From the NCBI GenBank assembly GCA_963682055.1, contig OY821751.1, forward strand, positions 2,294,001 to 2,358,000: DNA of 64,000 nucleotides, in the 5' to 3' direction. Origin of the DNA: Primula veris (Eukaryota > Streptophyta > Magnoliopsida > Ericales > Primulaceae). Position numbers and translations under genes: made by a program. The notes under the pieces were generated by a model. That model saw only the letters and a list, made by a program, of their open reading frames with translations, was not told the DNA's origin and did not search any database. This document shows positions 1-9,144 of the stretch, one piece after another. Numbering within the stretch: the stretch's first letter is position 1; the number at the start of each line of letters is the position of its first letter.

Positions 1-2
1 TT

Positions 3-293
3 TGGATGAAACAGATGTTAACTGATTATAATGTTAAACAAGAAGTATTAACTCTGTTTTGTGATAACAAAAGTGCTATAGATTTAGCTAAAAATCCAAT
101 TCAACATTCCAGAACCAAACATATTGATCTAAGGCATCATTTTATAAGAGAACTAGTTGAAGAAAAGAGCTTAATTTTAGAACATGTTTCAACTGAAAGA
201 CAATTGGCAGATATTTTCACAAAACCCCTTGATACAAACAAGTTTGAATCATTAAGAAGTGACATAGGGGTATGTCATTATCAATATAATTGA
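3..293 (+). CDS. Element A: C-terminal end of RNase H (partial polyprotein)
   Basis: This is the last ~96 codons of a copia polyprotein, open from the window edge to a TGA at 291-293. It carries the RNase H hallmarks of the family: a FCDNKSAIDLAKNP segment with the catalytic-type Asp, the TKHIDLRHHFIRE block, and the closing LADIFTKPL motif. It is nearly identical to the ends of the polyproteins of elements C and D. RNase H degrades the RNA strand of the RNA-DNA hybrid during reverse transcription. No break is visible in this short piece, but the rest of the gene cannot be judged. Confidence 0.93.
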   Translation, partial: WMKQMLTDYNVKQEVLTLFCDNKSAIDLAKNPIQHSRTKHIDLRHHFIRELVEEKSLILEHVSTERQLADIFTKPLDTNKFESLRSDIGVCHYQYN

Positions 294-1259
294 ATATTCT
301 TGTTAAATATGTCTATATTGAGTACCTTCAATAATTTTCATTTCTAAGGTTAAGTCTTAATTGAGCTATGGTGTTTTTGTTTTGAAAAAGCCGCTTTTTG
401 GTGTCTCAAAAACAGATGTGAGGTAACTTGTCCTTGAAAACCTCTCTGGTAATAGAGTTGCAAGCACAAAGTGCAAATTTTGTTTGTGGTTGCAAGCTCA
501 GTTGCAACCTCAGTTGAAACCTCATTCTCTCAATAACTGGTTGGAAGTTCAGTTACAACTTCAGTTGAAACCTCGTGTTAAAAATACTGGTTGCAAGCTC
601 AGTTGTAACATCAGTTGAAACCTCAGTCTATTTTATAACTGCCAAGACATAGTCTTGTGATTTTTGACATCACTTATTCTCTTTCCTTGCTGAGGTCATC
701 AAACTAGTTTTTGTGTAGAGATAAAAACGGATTTGCTCAATATAAGCTCCTGAAATCTAATCTTTATTAAGGCTATTCAATGATAAACATATTTTCTTGG
801 GTAAATTGCTAGATTTTCGTTTTTCAAAAGCTTGAATATCTGTCAAATTGATATCTTTATCTTGAATCAATTCAAAATTCCTTAAAAGCTTCAACTCTTG
901 AATTTTCAAATTTGGATAAATCTGTTTAAAAAGGAATGTTTATCTGTATTAATTGCTGGATTTATCTTTTTACCAACTGTTTCCTTCGTGATTTAAGCTG
1001 TTTAATTTGTCATGTTATTGTTGATAAGAACTTTCCTAATTTTTGGCTAAATCTGTTTCATAATTGATTTGCATGTATCTCTTTCCAATTGCAAAAGGAT
1101 ATGGACTTTATTGCTATTTATACAAAATTCTTTTTATATCCAAACTCAATTACACATTCCAGAATTACTCTCTCTCTCTCTAAACTGTACTAAAAACCCT
1201 ACTCTTTGTTAAACCCACTGCTAGGTTCTAAGTACGGTTCCAACCTCCATGTTGCAACC
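294..1259 (+). promoter_or_regulatory. Element A: pol-to-extra-ORF spacer with GTTGCAACC motifs and candidate internal promoter
   Basis: This 966-bp non-coding spacer is conserved in elements C (954 bp) and D (942 bp) and partly in B. Its first half (about 480-630) repeats motifs such as CTCAGTTGCAACCTCAGTTG in degenerate copies. A perfect 6-bp-stem hairpin, CAAGAC-ATA-GTCTTG, lies near 643-657. Close to the end, a TATA-like TATTTATA (1115-1122) is followed by a CT-rich tract (about 1167-1182), and the extra ORF starts at 1260. TATA plus pyrimidine patch plus short leader is a typical plant core promoter layout, and it recurs in the other three copies. Promoter function is inferred. Confidence 0.6.
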
Positions 1260-2570
1260 ATGTCTAATAACCCCAATTCTGATGATGATTGCACTCTAAG
1301 AGATTTCGTGAATAAATCTTCAACAAGTCATCGCTCTAAGGCTAAGGTAAGTGAGTCCTCTTCTCCTAAGACACGTAGGACTAAAAAGCGTCATAGGAGG
1401 AATCCTATTAATGATCCTTTTGTTGCTAAGTTTGAGTATGATCAAAAATTCAATGCAGTTGATCCTAAGTTCTGGAGTAGAAGAACTTATAGGAGATTTA
1501 GGGCTTTTTCTAGTAAAGAAATTCACTGTGAAAGGAAGCTCAATTTGGTCAGTTATCCACACATACAGGTGTATGTTGAAAAACTATTGCATGCAGTTGG
1601 TTTAGGAAAAACAATTACTTTTGCTGAATCTTTTCTTCCTTCTGTTGTTAAAGAATTCTATGCTAATCTCAGTAGCATTGTATTTGATGAGGGAAATCCT
1701 GCTTATGGGAGAGTTTTTCTGAGAGGTCTCACTTTGGACTTTACTCCAAAACTTATTAATGATTTCCTAAATACACCCAATCCTGCTGTTGAAGATGTTA
1801 ATTATGACTTTGAAGTCATTGCCTTGGTTCTAACTGGAAGAAACAATAGATTTGATGTGAATTCCATCAAAACATCCTCTCTCACTCTGTGTGCTGCTGT
1901 TCTACACAAAATAGCTAGGTTTAACTGGACCCCAACCAAACAACCCTCAAAAGTTAGCAAAGATATGGCTACCTTTCTGTATAAAATTATGGATTCTAGG
2001 CCTATCAACTTTGGACATCACGTCTTCAATCTCATAAGAGATTTCAGTAACACAGATTCTACTTCCACTCTCCTTCCTTTCCCCTGCCTAATATCTGGTA
2101 TGATTCTAGGTCAAGTTTATTCTATGGGCAGAAATTCTCCTATCAATATCATGAATGAACCCTCCTCTGATTGTCCATCTGCCCTATACATTTCTGCTAA
2201 GTTGCTAAAAGAAGGGCATGTTAATGACATATCTGGAGAAAAGGGCAAAGAAAAAGAATAAAAGACATCCAATGCTCCTTCAGAAAAGAAGAAGGGTGTA
2301 AGGTGGTATTTGAAGCAAAAGTTGGCTTACAATGAAGAAAGGAGGGCTGAGCTGGATACTGATGACTATCAAATCAAGAAGTTGCTGGAAAATCTTATAG
2401 AAAGTGAAAGTGATAGTGACAGTGATGGTGGTGCCAGTGATGGGAATGCAACTCACAGTGATGATGGCTTCTCTATAAGCAGTGAGGATGACAATGCAGA
2501 AGATGAAGAGGTGGTAAGAACCAATCCTCTCAGAGAAAGAGCTCCACATTCTGACATTCCTCGTGACTGA
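1260..2570 (+). pseudogene. Element A: extra ORF in envelope position, one nonsense codon
   Basis: This is the homologue of the intact 440- and 428-residue ORFs in elements B and C. The start at 1260 matches their starts (Met-Ser-x-Asn, then an [14 protein letters not shown] block). The frame is open to a TAA at 2259-2261 inside the Lys/Glu-rich linker, then continues in the same frame to TGA at 2568-2570. A basic cluster near residues 39-48 (KTRRTKKRHRR) looks like a nuclear localisation signal. The C-terminal part is acidic with a Ser/Asp run. No signal peptide or membrane helix is visible. The central region resembles, from memory, the uncharacterised family called 'putative plant transposon protein'; the function is unknown. 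Confidence 0.85.
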
Positions 2571-2584
2571 GTACAATGGTTGCT

Positions 2585-2909
2585 GACAAATAGGGGGAGT
2601 GAAGTTTATGAAATTTATGATCAGTTTATGTTTTGTTTTGGTTTTGTTGTTCAGTTTCATTCAATTTCAAGACTCAATGCTGCTGTGCTAAGACAATGTT
2701 ATGCCATGTTTTTTTTTGTCTTTAATATTTACTGCAATTTCAAGTTTGAAGTATGGCTGTTTTTAAATTGAATATGTGAATGATTGTGCTTATTTAAAAT
2801 GCCTGAAATTCTAACATACAGGGGGAGCTTACTGATATTGAATTTGCAGGTGGATGGGATGACTTATAAACTTAATTGATTTGTCAAAACCAATGACAAA
2901 GGGGGAGAT
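2585..2909 (+). promoter_or_regulatory. Element A: three polypurine tracts before the 3' LTR
   Basis: Three G5AG tracts occur in 325 bp: AATAGGGGGAGTGAAG (about 2589), ACAGGGGGAGCTT (about 2818) and AAAGGGGGAGAT (2898-2909). The last one touches the LTR and is the expected primer for plus-strand DNA synthesis. Repeated polypurine tracts upstream of the 3' LTR are a described feature of Sireviruses. The first tract lies just after the stop codon of the extra ORF. Elements C and D keep all three; element B keeps only the first and last. Confidence 0.8.
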
Positions 2910-4174
2910 TGTTAGGACCAGATTCCTGGTCTAAATATTGTTTATTGTCTATTGGTTTTTACTAAATAAATCCTAACTGTTACTACGAACTAAGACAACA
3001 GTGTCAGGTTTTAAGTACGAGTTGTAACCTCAGTTACAACCTATGTTGACAGGTTTCAAGTATCAGTTGCAACCTCAGTTGCAACCTACTAAGTCAATAG
3101 TGACAGGTTCCAAGTACCAGTTGCAACCTCAGTTGCAACCTACTAAGTCAGTAGTAACAGGGTTCAAGTACTAGTTGCAATCTCAGTTGCAACCACAGTT
3201 CCAACCTGCTGCTCAGCAGTATTCTGTCTAGTTCTGTGAATCTGCATAGCTGTTATTTATTAATTGTTAATTGACTCTACAGCATGCAGGATATATTCTC
3301 ATATGATTCTAAAAGTTTAATATGCGTTTAAGTGAGAATATCGAAGTGGTAAGGAAAGATTTCCTAAAAGGTATAAAGAAATTAGTTATGTTTCCTTTAA
3401 ATTTATAATTCTATATCTCTATTCTTATACTAATCCTTATCACATGTTTCAATCCTTGTTCCTTATCAATTTAGTATGATAGGTTTTAAGATTGAATAAA
3501 ATCAGGAGTTAATGTTTTTCATGAATACCTAAAAGATATCTTTTCAAGATATGATCCTTTTATATGATTCCTAGCTATAGGACAATGCTAACTCCTACAA
3601 TCAAGCTGGTTATTAAACAGGTATCAACCAATGATGATTGGAGTCAATCAATGCTGAAGTATCACGCAATGCATGGGAAGATTGAAGCCAATCAACAAAG
3701 TCAAAAAGCAATCAAAAGATATTGAAGATTGAAGATTGTTTTTACTTGCTTATATAGTTAATAACTTGGCTTGTAATTGGTGTGTGTTCTAAATTATAAA
3801 GAACTTATTTTCTAGAGAGAATACACGTGAGCTTTAAAAAGAAAACAATGGTGGGATGCCATTGATTTATAAGTGATAGTTATAGAGTAGGAGCAATATA
3901 GAGATAGGCAGAAAAACCTAGAGTGAGTCTAAGTGTTTTTCGTTAAGACTTGAGTCATATATTGTAAGCTTTTTATAATATCATAATCTGGGTAAGTGCC
4001 CCGGAGACGTAGCCTAGTTAGGTGAACTCCGTTGTTAAATGTGCGTGTGATTTAATTTACATACATTTAACATTTTACAGTTCTGTCCATTTATATACTG
4101 GGTTCTAACTGTGGTTGCAACCTCACTTAAAACCTAACTACAAAACTGCAACTAGAACAGCGGATAGGAATTTC
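2910..4174 (+). repeat. Element A: 3' LTR (1265 bp)
   Basis: The LTR starts TGTTAGGACCAG directly after the polypurine tract and ends GGAATTTCA, so it has the usual TG...CA ends. The first bases form a near-palindrome (GACCAGA-TC-CTGGTC, one mismatch here). A tandem array of four units of roughly 55 bp, each with GTTGCAACC-type motifs, fills about 3000-3210. It is the longest LTR of the family in this window, mainly because it has more of these units. The U5 end again carries the motif (about 4110-4160). Confidence 0.92.
3000..3215 (+). repeat. U3 tandem array of GTTGCAACC units, four copies
   Basis: Each unit reads roughly GGTTTCAAGTACCAGTTGCA, then ACCTCAGTTGCAACC, then a short ACTAAGTCAGTAGTGACAG linker. 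The array lies about 90 bp from the LTR start, in the part expected to be U3, where retrotransposon enhancers usually sit. Copy number differs in the other elements: two in B, three in C and three in D. Confidence 0.85.
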
Positions 4175-4179
4175 ACTAT

Positions 4180-6397
4180 AAGATAAGAAGATTGAATTTA
4201 TCATTTATGAGTTAGCAAACTCGACTAATTAACTCTGTACATACAACATTAGTAAGTAATAAAAATAGATGGTTCATAATTTCGAACAAATTAATTGTAA
4301 CAAATGTGTGAGAACTATCATCAACTTTCGACAAGTTAATAAATTATGGCACCTACATTTTTGTCATGATTTTAATGCATCTTCTATTTGTTTCTCAAGC
4401 CATCTTTTCCTTTGTACGTTAGCTTTTAAAATTTTTGTAACCACATTGTAAATTACCAAAATAGACTTGTTTTTGTCTTTTTCCCTAATTTATTTTACTT
4501 GTACATATTTCGTTATAATTGCAACTCTATATTCATAACTGTAGGTGAAATTCATGTCTTAATAGGTTTACAGATTAGTGTACAGATTTGGTTTACTTCT
4601 TAGAGATTTCTATTGGATTTTTCAATAAGTTCTGAGTAGTACGTCTATTAATAGCCCATTTTGTTGATTCATATTTTACGATCTCTTGACGACGGATGTA
4701 TACTTGATTAATGACGGACCTTGCTATGATCGTAGCAATTTCGTTAGCGATTCAGTTGGTTTGGACCGTTTGGTTAACTGCAATTGGTACTTTTTCATGA
4801 TTGGATATTATTATAGTTTTGCGTTTATAAATATATTTCGTTATAGTACTAGGATCCATCGGGTTTGATTAATAGTTGAATACGTTGTTGACAGCCTAGT
4901 GGTGCTTGCTATGCCGGACCGAGTTAAGTAGTTTGAGGCCTTTCTATGTCTCATTGTCGCTTAGTGTCATGTATATTGTAACCATCAGTCTATTTTCGTT
5001 GTTTCGTGAAAACGGTGGTTGCGGATAGTGACATTTTTTTGGATCGAATAGTTTCCAAAACAAGATGTCTTTGTTCTATCAACAACAAATTGCCATAAAA
5101 CTGTAAAGGAAAGGAAGTATCCAATTACATTAGATCCAAACACACATCGATCAAGAGGCCAACCTAGATGAATTTTGCCTATACATAACAAGTTAAAGCT
5201 CTGAAAAGCATAAGGAATTTATGAAATACAATTGTTCAGGTTAACGTCATGTAAAATTTAATAATACTAATGAGTCAGATAAGTTTAACCAGACTCTCAA
5301 CGTAGCAGTACTCAATATAAATTTAGAATTTCATTTTCACTCCGAAATCTAAGAGTCTGCTATTCGACCATATATTTAATATTTTTAATTAATATTTAAC
5401 CTTAGGGTATTCTTTATTTTGTTGAATCGTTAAATAAATTTTTTTAATTTTTTAATTTTTTTTAATTAATATTGAAGTTTATAATAGTCTCAACTATAGT
5501 TTCATAATTATATATTTGAACTTTTATTTTTATTTTGCTTGCGATGTAAAAAGAATTCTAAAAATCACATTAAAGATTGTCTGGTAATTATTCTGATCGA
5601 GCTATTCTGACTCTATATTGTAAAATTTATCGAAAAATATTTGAGGCAGGAGATACTAACATTTGAAAGTGAAATAAATTTAACTATTCAAGTAATAACC
5701 GAATGAACTCAAAAATGACTATATCTTACTTTGAGGTTTTGAATATGGCTTTTATATTGAGCAGTTGACGTGCTTTTCTTCAAAAGAGTTATTCTTCATT
5801 ATGTATCTCTAAATGGCAATAAAAAAAAGGGAAAAATTACATGTAAAAAAACGCAAAGAGAAATAGCAAAAGAGAGCAAATGCCGACATGTATATCGTGT
5901 GTGACAAGTGTCTAACACGATACTCCACGTGTTCAAGACTTCAATTCTAGTGTAAAAAGTAATTATTGACTCGTGACCATGCGGACACGTGTTAGACACT
6001 TTCTAAAACATTCTTAAGACCGTAAAACACGAGTGAGACAAATTATCTTACAAAAAAAAGTCCTCTTACTTTCAAATGTACAATTTTATCTCGCAAATTA
6101 ACAAATCATTCGGTTAAAAATGGTCTTACTAAGAATTGTCGGTTACTGTTAATAAACTTATAATTTTTCTCATTTTGATAAATTAAATATATATAAAACT
6201 ATATAAAAAATATATTTATAATTTATTAATTGTCTATAGTAAAATTTAAATATTTATCCTTGTCGTACCATAAATAAACATTCATAAATAATCGTTTATT
6301 TTTGCATAACGTTACAATTTATGACCAATTTTTTTTTACCAACGTTACTCCATAAAATCTCAACACAATCAATTTAAATTAAAAAAATTCAAATTTG
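4180..6397. other. AT-rich intergenic region upstream of the PPR gene
   Basis: I see no gene in this 2.2 kb. The short ORFs inside it (60-68 codons) have no recognisable motif and no conserved neighbours. A perfect 14-bp inverted repeat (5906-5919 and 5988-6001) is described separately. The last 300 bp before the PPR start are very AT-rich and probably hold its promoter; I could not pick one TATA box over others. Confidence 0.5.
5906..6001. repeat. 14-bp inverted repeat enclosing G-box-like sites
   Basis: The arm AAGTGTCTAACACG (5906-5919) is the exact reverse complement of CGTGTTAGACACTT (5988-6001), with a 68-nt loop. CACGTG-type cores lie in the loop (CCACGTGTT, about 5926) and in the right arm (ACACGTGTT, about 5985). 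This could be a small MITE remnant or a regulatory hairpin about 400 bp upstream of the PPR gene. Confidence 0.6.
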
Positions 6398-8299
6398 ATG
6401 AGAGCAAAAACTTCTAATTTTCTCTCACTTTCACAACTCAACACCTTACTACAAAAATGCACCAATTTAAAATCAATACAAAAATGCACCAATTTAAAAT
6501 CAATACAAAAATTAAAACAAACACACCAACAAATAATAGTAAATGGGCAAGACCAAAACCCTTTTATAGTCACAAAGTTAGTCCAATTATATTTTGATTT
6601 GGATTTATTCAAATATGCCCACCAATTGTTCGACAAATTGACTCACCCGAATGTGTTCGCTTGGTCCGCAGTTATTTCGTACTATTCGCGACATGGGTTG
6701 TCGTATAATTGTATCGGTTGTTATAAAAAAATGAAAATGAGTTGGGTTTTTCCGGATAAGTACGTTTTTCCGAAAGTGTTGCGTGCGTGTGCACAAAACG
6801 GGGAGCTAAAACTAGGGTCCCAAGTGCATAAAGATGTGATCTTTTTTGGTGTTGAGTCGAATGTTCTTGTTTGTAATTCTTTGATTGATATGTATTGTAA
6901 GTGTGGTGATATCGAAAGTGGTACGAGGGTCTTTAGTGAAATGCGAGAAAGAGATGTTTTGTCATGGAATTCGATGATTTCGGGGTGCTTGAGTTGCGGG
7001 TTTGTAGAATCAGCGGTTGATTTGTTTTGTTCTATGAGGTTACAAGGTTTCGATCCTGATTTAGTCAGTTACAATACCACAATGGATGCTTATTTAAGAA
7101 TGGGGAAATGCAACGAGGCGTTGAAGATTTTTGAACAGATCGAAGAGCCTAGTATAGTTTCATGGACCATTTTGATATCGGGATATTCGAGGATTGGAGA
7201 TCATTTACTGTCTTTATCGGTTTTTAGGAAAATGGTTTGTAAAGGTAAAGCCTTTCCTGATTTAGATTGCATTTCGAGTGTGATTGTTTCGTGTAGGCAT
7301 CTAGGCTCTTTAATAAATGGAGAAGAAATGCATGCATATGGTGTTAAAATGGATAAGTCATACAAATTTTATAAGTCAGCTGGACCCGCATTATTGGCAA
7401 CGTACGCTAAGTGTAGGAAAGTACTGTATTGTACTAATTTATTTAATTTAATGGATAAATCCGATGTTGTCACTTGGAATGCCATGATTCTTGGTTTTGC
7501 TGATATGGGAAAGGAAGCTTTAGCACTTCAATTTTTCAGAGAAATGAAAAGCATTAGTATAGAGAGTGATCAAACAACAATATCTACTGTTTTGCCTGTT
7601 TGTGATTTGGAATCTGGGGAACAAATACACGCTCAGATTTTGAAAACTGGATTCAATCTCGATATTCCAATTTTGAATGCGTTAATCCATATGTATTGCA
7701 AACGCGGGTGCATAAATACTGCATACTCAGTATTTTCTAACATGTTTTCTAGAGATTTAGTATCATGGAACACGATGATCGGAGGGTTTGCAAGGCACGG
7801 GTATGGTAAACCTGCTCTTCAACTTCTAGAAGAAATGAATAATTTTAATATTTTTCCTAATTCGGTGACTTTCACTTCGTTGCTATCTGCTTGCAATCAC
7901 TCTGGTTTTGTCGACGAGGGCATTGGAATTTTCAATAAGATGATTAATGAATTTGATATAAATCCTAGAATGGAGCATTATGCTTGTGTTGTTGATTTAA
8001 TGGCAAGATCTGGTCGACTTGAGGAAGTTGTTGACTTTATTAATAAAATGAATTTAAAGCCTGATAAATGTATTTGGGGGGCATTACTAGCGGCTTCTCA
8101 GTCTCATCAAAATGTAAGTGTTGCAATATTAGCTTCTGAGAAGTTAGTTAGGTTGGAACCCGAATATGCAGCGCATTATGTTACATTAGCGAATATATAC
8201 GTTGAAGCTGGGAGATGGGACGATTCTGTAGAAGTTAGACGATTAATGGAGAGTAGGGGGTTGGTTAAACCTTCAGGTTATAGTTGGGTTGAAAGTTGA
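6398..8299 (+). CDS. Pentatricopeptide-repeat protein, PLS class with E-type C-terminus
   Basis: This single-exon gene encodes 633 residues. The ATG at 6398 was chosen as the first Met of the frame. The protein is made of PPR motifs of the P-L-S type: signature pieces such as NSLIDMYCKCGDI, VLSWNSMISG, NALIHMYCKRGCI and LVSWNTMIGG recur about every 31-36 residues. It ends with an E-type region (about residues 530-633: MEHYACVVDLMARSGRLEE through the YVTLANIYVEAGRWDD segment to GYSWVES) and has no DYW domain. Such proteins bind organellar RNA base by base and usually act in editing, splicing or stability of plastid or mitochondrial transcripts; the RNA target is unknown. The N-terminus contains a 27-bp in-frame direct repeat. 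No introns, stops or frameshifts are visible, so the gene looks functional. Confidence 0.95.
   Translation: MRAKTSNFLSLSQLNTLLQKCTNLKSIQKCTNLKSIQKLKQTHQQIIVNGQDQNPFIVTKLVQLYFDLDLFKYAHQLFDKLTHPNVFAWSAVISYYSRHGLSYNCIGCYKKMKMSWVFPDKYVFPKVLRACAQNGELKLGSQVHKDVIFFGVESNVLVCNSLIDMYCKCGDIESGTRVFSEMRERDVLSWNSMISGCLSCGFVESAVDLFCSMRLQGFDPDLVSYNTTMDAYLRMGKCNEALKIFEQIEEPSIVSWTILISGYSRIGDHLLSLSVFRKMVCKGKAFPDLDCISSVIVSCRHLGSLINGEEMHAYGVKMDKSYKFYKSAGPALLATYAKCRKVLYCTNLFNLMDKSDVVTWNAMILGFADMGKEALALQFFREMKSISIESDQTTISTVLPVCDLESGEQIHAQILKTGFNLDIPILNALIHMYCKRGCINTAYSVFSNMFSRDLVSWNTMIGGFARHGYGKPALQLLEEMNNFNIFPNSVTFTSLLSACNHSGFVDEGIGIFNKMINEFDINPRMEHYACVVDLMARSGRLEEVVDFINKMNLKPDKCIWGALLAASQSHQNVSVAILASEKLVRLEPEYAAHYVTLANIYVEAGRWDDSVEVRRLMESRGLVKPSGYSWVES
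6452..6505 (+). repeat. 27-bp perfect tandem duplication in the PPR coding region
   Basis: The unit 6452-6478 is repeated exactly at 6479-6505 and adds nine residues (QKCTNLKSI twice) near the N-terminus, just after the likely transit peptide. The frame is kept. Exact identity suggests a recent duplication. Confidence 0.95.
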
Positions 8300-9114
8300 A
8301 ATTTATAAATTCAAAAGATTTTTGTTTTGAGTACCAAATTATGTCAACAATTTAAGAGATACTTTTTGCACATATATCACCTACCTTGCCAATGAATACC
8401 GAAATCGCTCTCCAATTAATACTTACTATGCTAATTGGTATGGTCATCGTGGTATAATGGTCTAACTTCGGCATGGTAATTTTCAGTTCTCAACTTTTAG
8501 AGAGTCTTTCAGAACTTCCATATCTTACTGATCGAATGTTCAAATGTTATATAACTTTCGTATGTTGATTGTATGTATGCCTTTGTCCATTAGACGGCTC
8601 TTCGAGGAGGGTAGATTGAGGTAAAAACAGATGAACAGAAACAGCTTCTCTTACTGATAGCGTGATGAAAACTGGTTGTATTGTCTATCTATATAAACAT
8701 GATTTATCTCCTAGTTCGGCCTGCAAGTGTACTCAAATGTTTGGAGCTTGAAAGTAACTTGCCCGAAACGAAATACATACGAAATTTTTGAGAGTTCTGT
8801 ATCAGATGCAACCCTCCCAACAGAATATACTGTAAGTTAAAATTTATATATGTTCTATTAAGTTTATCTCAGAGCTATAATCTGTTATTGAAATTTGCTA
8901 TTTTAGTAAGCTCCTAATTTTGCATAATTTGAGTATATATTTACAAAGCTGTACCTATTAGTACAAATCGAACTGTCCTTGCATACATACTAAAAGATGG
9001 AAACATTGCTTTAGTATAAGCACATTTATTGCCAAGTTGGGTTCACCAACATACGATCTGTTATTCCCAAGGTATATCTGTAGAAGAGCGTAAAAATTAA
9101 GGGAATCGGGAGTT
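8300..9114. other. Intergenic region between the convergent PPR and patatin genes
   Basis: About 0.8 kb holding the 3' ends of the two convergent genes. I see no ORF of note and no mobile element. A stretch near 8440-8470 (GTGGTATAATGGT) resembles a tRNA A-box but has no B-box or foldable arms. Confidence 0.5.
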
Positions 9115-9120
9115 TTTATT
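9115..9120 (-). terminator. Candidate poly(A) signal of the patatin gene
   Basis: AATAAA on the minus strand, about 25 nt after the TAA stop codon at 9145-9147. Confidence 0.5.
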
Positions 9121-9144
9121 TATCATCGGAAACCGAATTACATT

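Larger units (their letters stand above)
1..4174 (+). mobile_element. Copia element A, 3' part (Sirevirus-like LTR retrotransposon)
   Basis: The window opens inside this element. In order it holds the end of RNase H, a 966-bp spacer, an extra ORF in the envelope position, three polypurine tracts and a 3' LTR. The order and sequence match elements B, C and D in this window, which are complete at both ends. The LTR ends in TTTCA at 4174; the next five bases, CTATA (4175-4179), should be one copy of the target-site duplication, but the partner is outside the window. The 5' LTR, gag, protease, integrase and most of RT are also outside. Family membership is certain from the shared sequence; calling it Sirevirus-like rests on the extra ORF and the repeated polypurine tracts. 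Confidence 0.93.

Noticed and set aside
4269..4868. Two 60-codon ORFs in the gap before the PPR gene
   Set aside because: No motif, no codon bias I could see, and AT-rich context; chance ORFs.
5799..5999. 66-codon minus-strand ORF
   Set aside because: It overlaps the inverted repeat and shows no recognisable protein features.
8430..8475. tRNA-like stretch (GTGGTATAATGGT)
   Set aside because: Only an A-box-like word; no B-box and no foldable acceptor or anticodon arms.
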